DNA of 64,000 nt from Zantedeschia hybrid cultivar (taxonomy: Eukaryota; Streptophyta; Magnoliopsida; Alismatales; Araceae): positions 80,629,024-80,693,023 of the forward strand of contig JARZZO010000005.1 of assembly GCA_030544215.1 (NCBI GenBank). Direction: 5' to 3'. Every line of letters begins with the position of its first letter. Positions within the stretch are counted from its first letter, which is position 1. Of the stretch, positions 61,537 to 64,000 are shown piece by piece. The notes below the pieces were generated by a model. It had not been told where the DNA came from and ran no database searches. It saw nothing but the letters and a program-made list of their open reading frames with translations. A program made the position numbers and the translations under genes.

Positions 61537-62403
61537 TCCATGGACATGACCCCTGGAGCGGCCGAAGCCACCTAGAGCAGAGCACCATGAGTAGAGCTCC
61601 ACTAAGCCTGGACAACGCCAAGGAGTCACTCCACTCTGGGCGCTTCCAGAGGGCTTGGCGTGAGCTCTCCGGATAAGCCGACTATTTCTCCAGGCGAGTG
61701 GTGCACAGGGCAACAGGATCCCCCTGAACCACCACTCCTAGCGAGGCCCCATCCTTCGAGCTAACAGTCCTATGCAGTGCAGGGAAGTCGCCACTGGTAC
61801 CGGTTCAACAGGAGAAGGGAAAGAAGGGGCCTAGAGCGTGCCAGGGGGCATCGACGCAGTTGGGTAGGGAAGACACCCAGTCCCAGGCTCGATCGCAGGT
61901 AATGAGCTATCGGGTAAGTCACCGGGTCGGCTCGATGACTTAACCAATAAAGGGGTTGAACCGGCAGGCCAGCCCATACCGATCAGTTGAAGACTAACGC
62001 AGAGCCGCTCTCCCTGGGCCGGTCTAGAGGTAAACCCAGTTGCTTGCCCGCCCGTCACACGAACCGACAGCGATTCAAAATTCGAATTCACTATATGGTT
62101 GTCTTATTTCTCTGAACCTCCACCTTACTGCAACCCTAATTTGTGTCTCCCCTGTATGCTGCCAATGCCATCCACCACCTTCACCCTCATTGTCACCCTC
62201 TTTCCTTCGACACTCACCTCCACTGCCCCCGGAACAAAAGACGGCGATGAAACACAAACCCATATGCAAATGCCGATGAAGGGTGTTGTCTCTGGGACCC
62301 ATGAAACCACCGCCATGAAATTGGCGAAGCTGTCAACGAGTTCCCTAAGCAAGCTCGTCTCCAGCAGAACCAACAGGAACTCCACCAGCATAAGTGAAAT
62401 CTC

Positions 62404-62868
62404 CTACGCTCTGGAACTCGAATGAGTAGCAGTAAGCAAACCCCATTCCAACAAGCATACCACCAGCTCCCCTCCCTCTAGGCTCCCCAAGACAACAACC
62501 TCCCTAGGTATGACCAAGGTGGGCCAGATGATAACAAAGGCTTTTTCTGTCACCTTTCGCACCTCCCAGCCTTCACTTGGCCACCTAGTAACAAGGAGTT
62601 GACTGATCCCTTCCCCGTCGCTAGCACCTAAAAGGATATGGCAGAAGCAACATCTCTCCAGCTCCCTCTGCCTTGCCGCTAGCGTAGCCGATTCCCAACT
62701 AGTCATATGAGGAACTCCATCCGCTCGATGGGGACCCCGCCCAAAAGCTATAGACCTCGCTTGAGGAGCGCGATCTACAATCCCTCTGACCACTGCTTCA
62801 ACATACTAACGCCTCCGAAGGGAGGGGCAGTTCATAGCCAGGTGCCCCAGCCCGTCACAACAAAAGCA
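62404..62868 (-). pseudogene. LINE ORF1 remnant: zinc knuckle plus DUF4283-like domain
   Basis: At 62868-62827 (minus) the peptide CFCCDGLGHLAMNC is an exact CX2CX4HX4C zinc knuckle. A stop and frame change follow, then a frame with SWESATLAARQRELERCC, TRWPSEGWEVRKVTEKAF and VVLGSLEGGELVV, which resembles the DUF4283-type RNA-binding domain of plant LINE ORF1. Having the knuckle before the domain is the layout I associate with monocot LINEs. The frames are interrupted, so no intact ORF1 remains. Confidence 0.65.
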
Positions 62869-62994
62869 TCTGTGAAGCAACCGGAAAGAAGTTGGGCCCC
62901 TACCCAACAGGACCATGTTGGCTCTGGTCGCCAACGAAACAACTGCATCCCAAGACACCAGCTACTCCGCCCACCCCACATGGCACCCTTATAT

Positions 62995-63032
62995 AAGTTT
63001 GTGCTACCCTTATATAAGTTTGTGCTACCCTT
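62995..63032. repeat. Target-site duplication of the LINE, right side, present twice
   Basis: AAGTTTGTGCTACCCTT at 62995-63011 and 63016-63032, as a 21-bp tandem repeat with a TATAT spacer. One copy is the expected LINE duplication. The extra copy may come from the insertion process or a later slip. Confidence 0.85.
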
Positions 63033-63359
63033 AAAATGATTATCATCGACTCTAAAATATAATTTATATTGTAAACTATTTGGGTGCTTTTTTTGTGCAT
63101 GCTTTTCCTTTGGAAGAAGGAGCATTATATATGAGACCATGTTTTTGATTTGCATACTTGGTCAGTTCCTTGGATATGCCCCATTGGAAGGCATTCGAGG
63201 TTCCCTCTGACATAGGCTTGAACTGCCCCTTAGTCCCTGAAGGGCCACAGGTCTAGGCTGAATTAATAGGCTGTAGGAACACAAACCGGACATAAGACCA
63301 CTGTCGGTAATTCCAATGGTGGCATAATCCCTTTGGGACTTAATAATTGTAACCATGGA
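63033..63359. other. Continuation of the RMC1-like intron or upstream DNA
   Basis: No exon of the RMC1 beta-propeller part is recognised on the minus strand. The sequence includes an AT-rich part and then a region that leads into the degenerate repeat from about 63360. Confidence 0.4.
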
Positions 63360-64000
63360 ATTCTCTAGATGCCACCACTAGCCAGCCAATTGTGGCATGA
63401 GTCTTTGAGACTTGAGGCATTATTTTATTTTGCGGCCACCAATGGCTTGCCATGGTGACCTACATCCCCATGATGACCTACCTCCCCAAGACTTCGATGG
63501 TTTTTAAGTAATAGAATTCTTCAGAGGCTACCTTGGCTCTAAGTTCTCAAGGCTTAATTTTTGAGCAATAGAATTCTAAAGAGGCCACCATTGACAAGCC
63601 AATGGTGCAGACTTTGCCATTTTTTCATCAATGGTGACCTAAATCCTCAGGAGCTAGACATTCCTCAAGCAATAGAACTCTTCAGAGGTGAAGATTGGCA
63701 AGCTAAGCCTTTGCCACTTGGACATTGTTTTTCTTTAGAGGCCAATGACTTGGACATCTTTTGAGCAATAGAATTCTTCAAAGGCCACCATTCACTTGCC
63801 AACACTGGCCCAAGTCTTCAGGGAAGGCCTTTTTTGAGGCAACCATTGGCATGCCTATTTGGACTCGTCTTTAGGAGCATAGACATCGTTCTCTTCAGAG
63901 ACACAAGTAGCTCAGGAATGAGACATGTTTTGAGCAGTAGAATTCTTGGCTGCCACTGAATGGCCAAAGGCAGCCAAGTTCCAAGGATTTGGATCCTTTT
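63360..64000. repeat. Degenerate repeat with palindromic CCATTGGC...GCCAATGG cores
   Basis: A phrase like GAGCAATAGAATTCTTCAGAGG recurs near 63505, 63565, 63673, 63763 and 63931. Near-palindromic cores accompany it: CCACCAATGGCTTGCCATGG, CCACCATTGACAAGCCAATG and CAACCATTGGCATGCC. Spacing varies from about 60 to 170 bp and the copies are diverged. The array runs off the window. Confidence 0.65.

Larger units (their letters stand above)
53684..62994 (-). mobile_element. L1-type LINE, complete in outline but broken
   Basis: On the minus strand the order is zinc knuckle and DUF4283-like part (ORF1), then endonuclease, reverse transcriptase and C-terminal zinc-binding domain (ORF2), then a short A tail. 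A 17-bp target duplication flanks it. Removing the nested solo LTR (2.8 kb) and the MITE-like element (about 0.6 kb) leaves about 5.9 kb, a normal plant L1 length. Frameshifts and stops occur throughout, so it is inactive. It sits in an intron of the RMC1-like gene in the same orientation as the gene. Confidence 0.88.

Noticed and set aside
63360..64000. CRISPR-like array
   Set aside because: The repeats are degenerate and irregularly spaced, with no constant repeat length, and the host is a plant nuclear genome.

Overview
This is ordinary nuclear DNA from a flowering plant: spliced genes with GT-AG introns, AT-rich spacers and many transposons. GC-rich first exons in the DGAT3 and L-cysteine desulfhydrase genes, and a LINE ORF1 with a zinc knuckle ahead of a DUF4283-like part, suggest a monocot, probably not a compact grass genome. 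The species cannot be named from the sequence. I saw no bacterial, organellar, viral or CRISPR signal and no convincing new multi-gene system.

Four genes can be supported. (1) 559-5707 (+): seven-exon CHUP1/IPGA1-like coiled-coil, proline-rich protein, 572 aa. (2) 20015-21626 (+): two-exon DGAT3, the soluble iron-sulfur diacylglycerol acyltransferase, 428 aa. (3) 38845-37246 (-): two-exon PLP-dependent L-cysteine desulfhydrase, 459 aa. (4) 53342-48304 (-): the C-terminal six exons (503 aa) of a plant RMC1/Mic1-like protein, whose N-terminal exons must lie beyond the right edge. A DUF247 gene between 11405 and 8577 (-) is broken. These genes do not form a pathway. As I recall it, the CHUP1-like/DGAT3 pair matches neighbouring loci in Arabidopsis (At1g48280/At1g48300), which suggests old conserved gene order.

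Transposons fill most of the rest. They include a Harbinger/Tourist MITE in intron 6 of gene 1; TAGGG-ended hAT-type MITEs with 8-bp duplications (34810-35233, 42456-43042 and others); a small Mutator-type MITE with a 10-bp duplication (42187-42405); tRNA-derived SINEs, two with clear target duplications; a Ty3/gypsy solo LTR (about 12456-13042); and foldback elements.

The right end is one nested insertion. A broken L1-type LINE (about 53684-62994, minus strand, 17-bp target duplication) sits in an intron of the RMC1 gene. A 2.8-kb solo LTR (55327-58154) splits it just after the reverse transcriptase YADD box, and a MITE-like element (60952-61536) interrupts its ORF1 side.

The segment 27826-34809 is less AT-rich in places but holds no gene I recognise.
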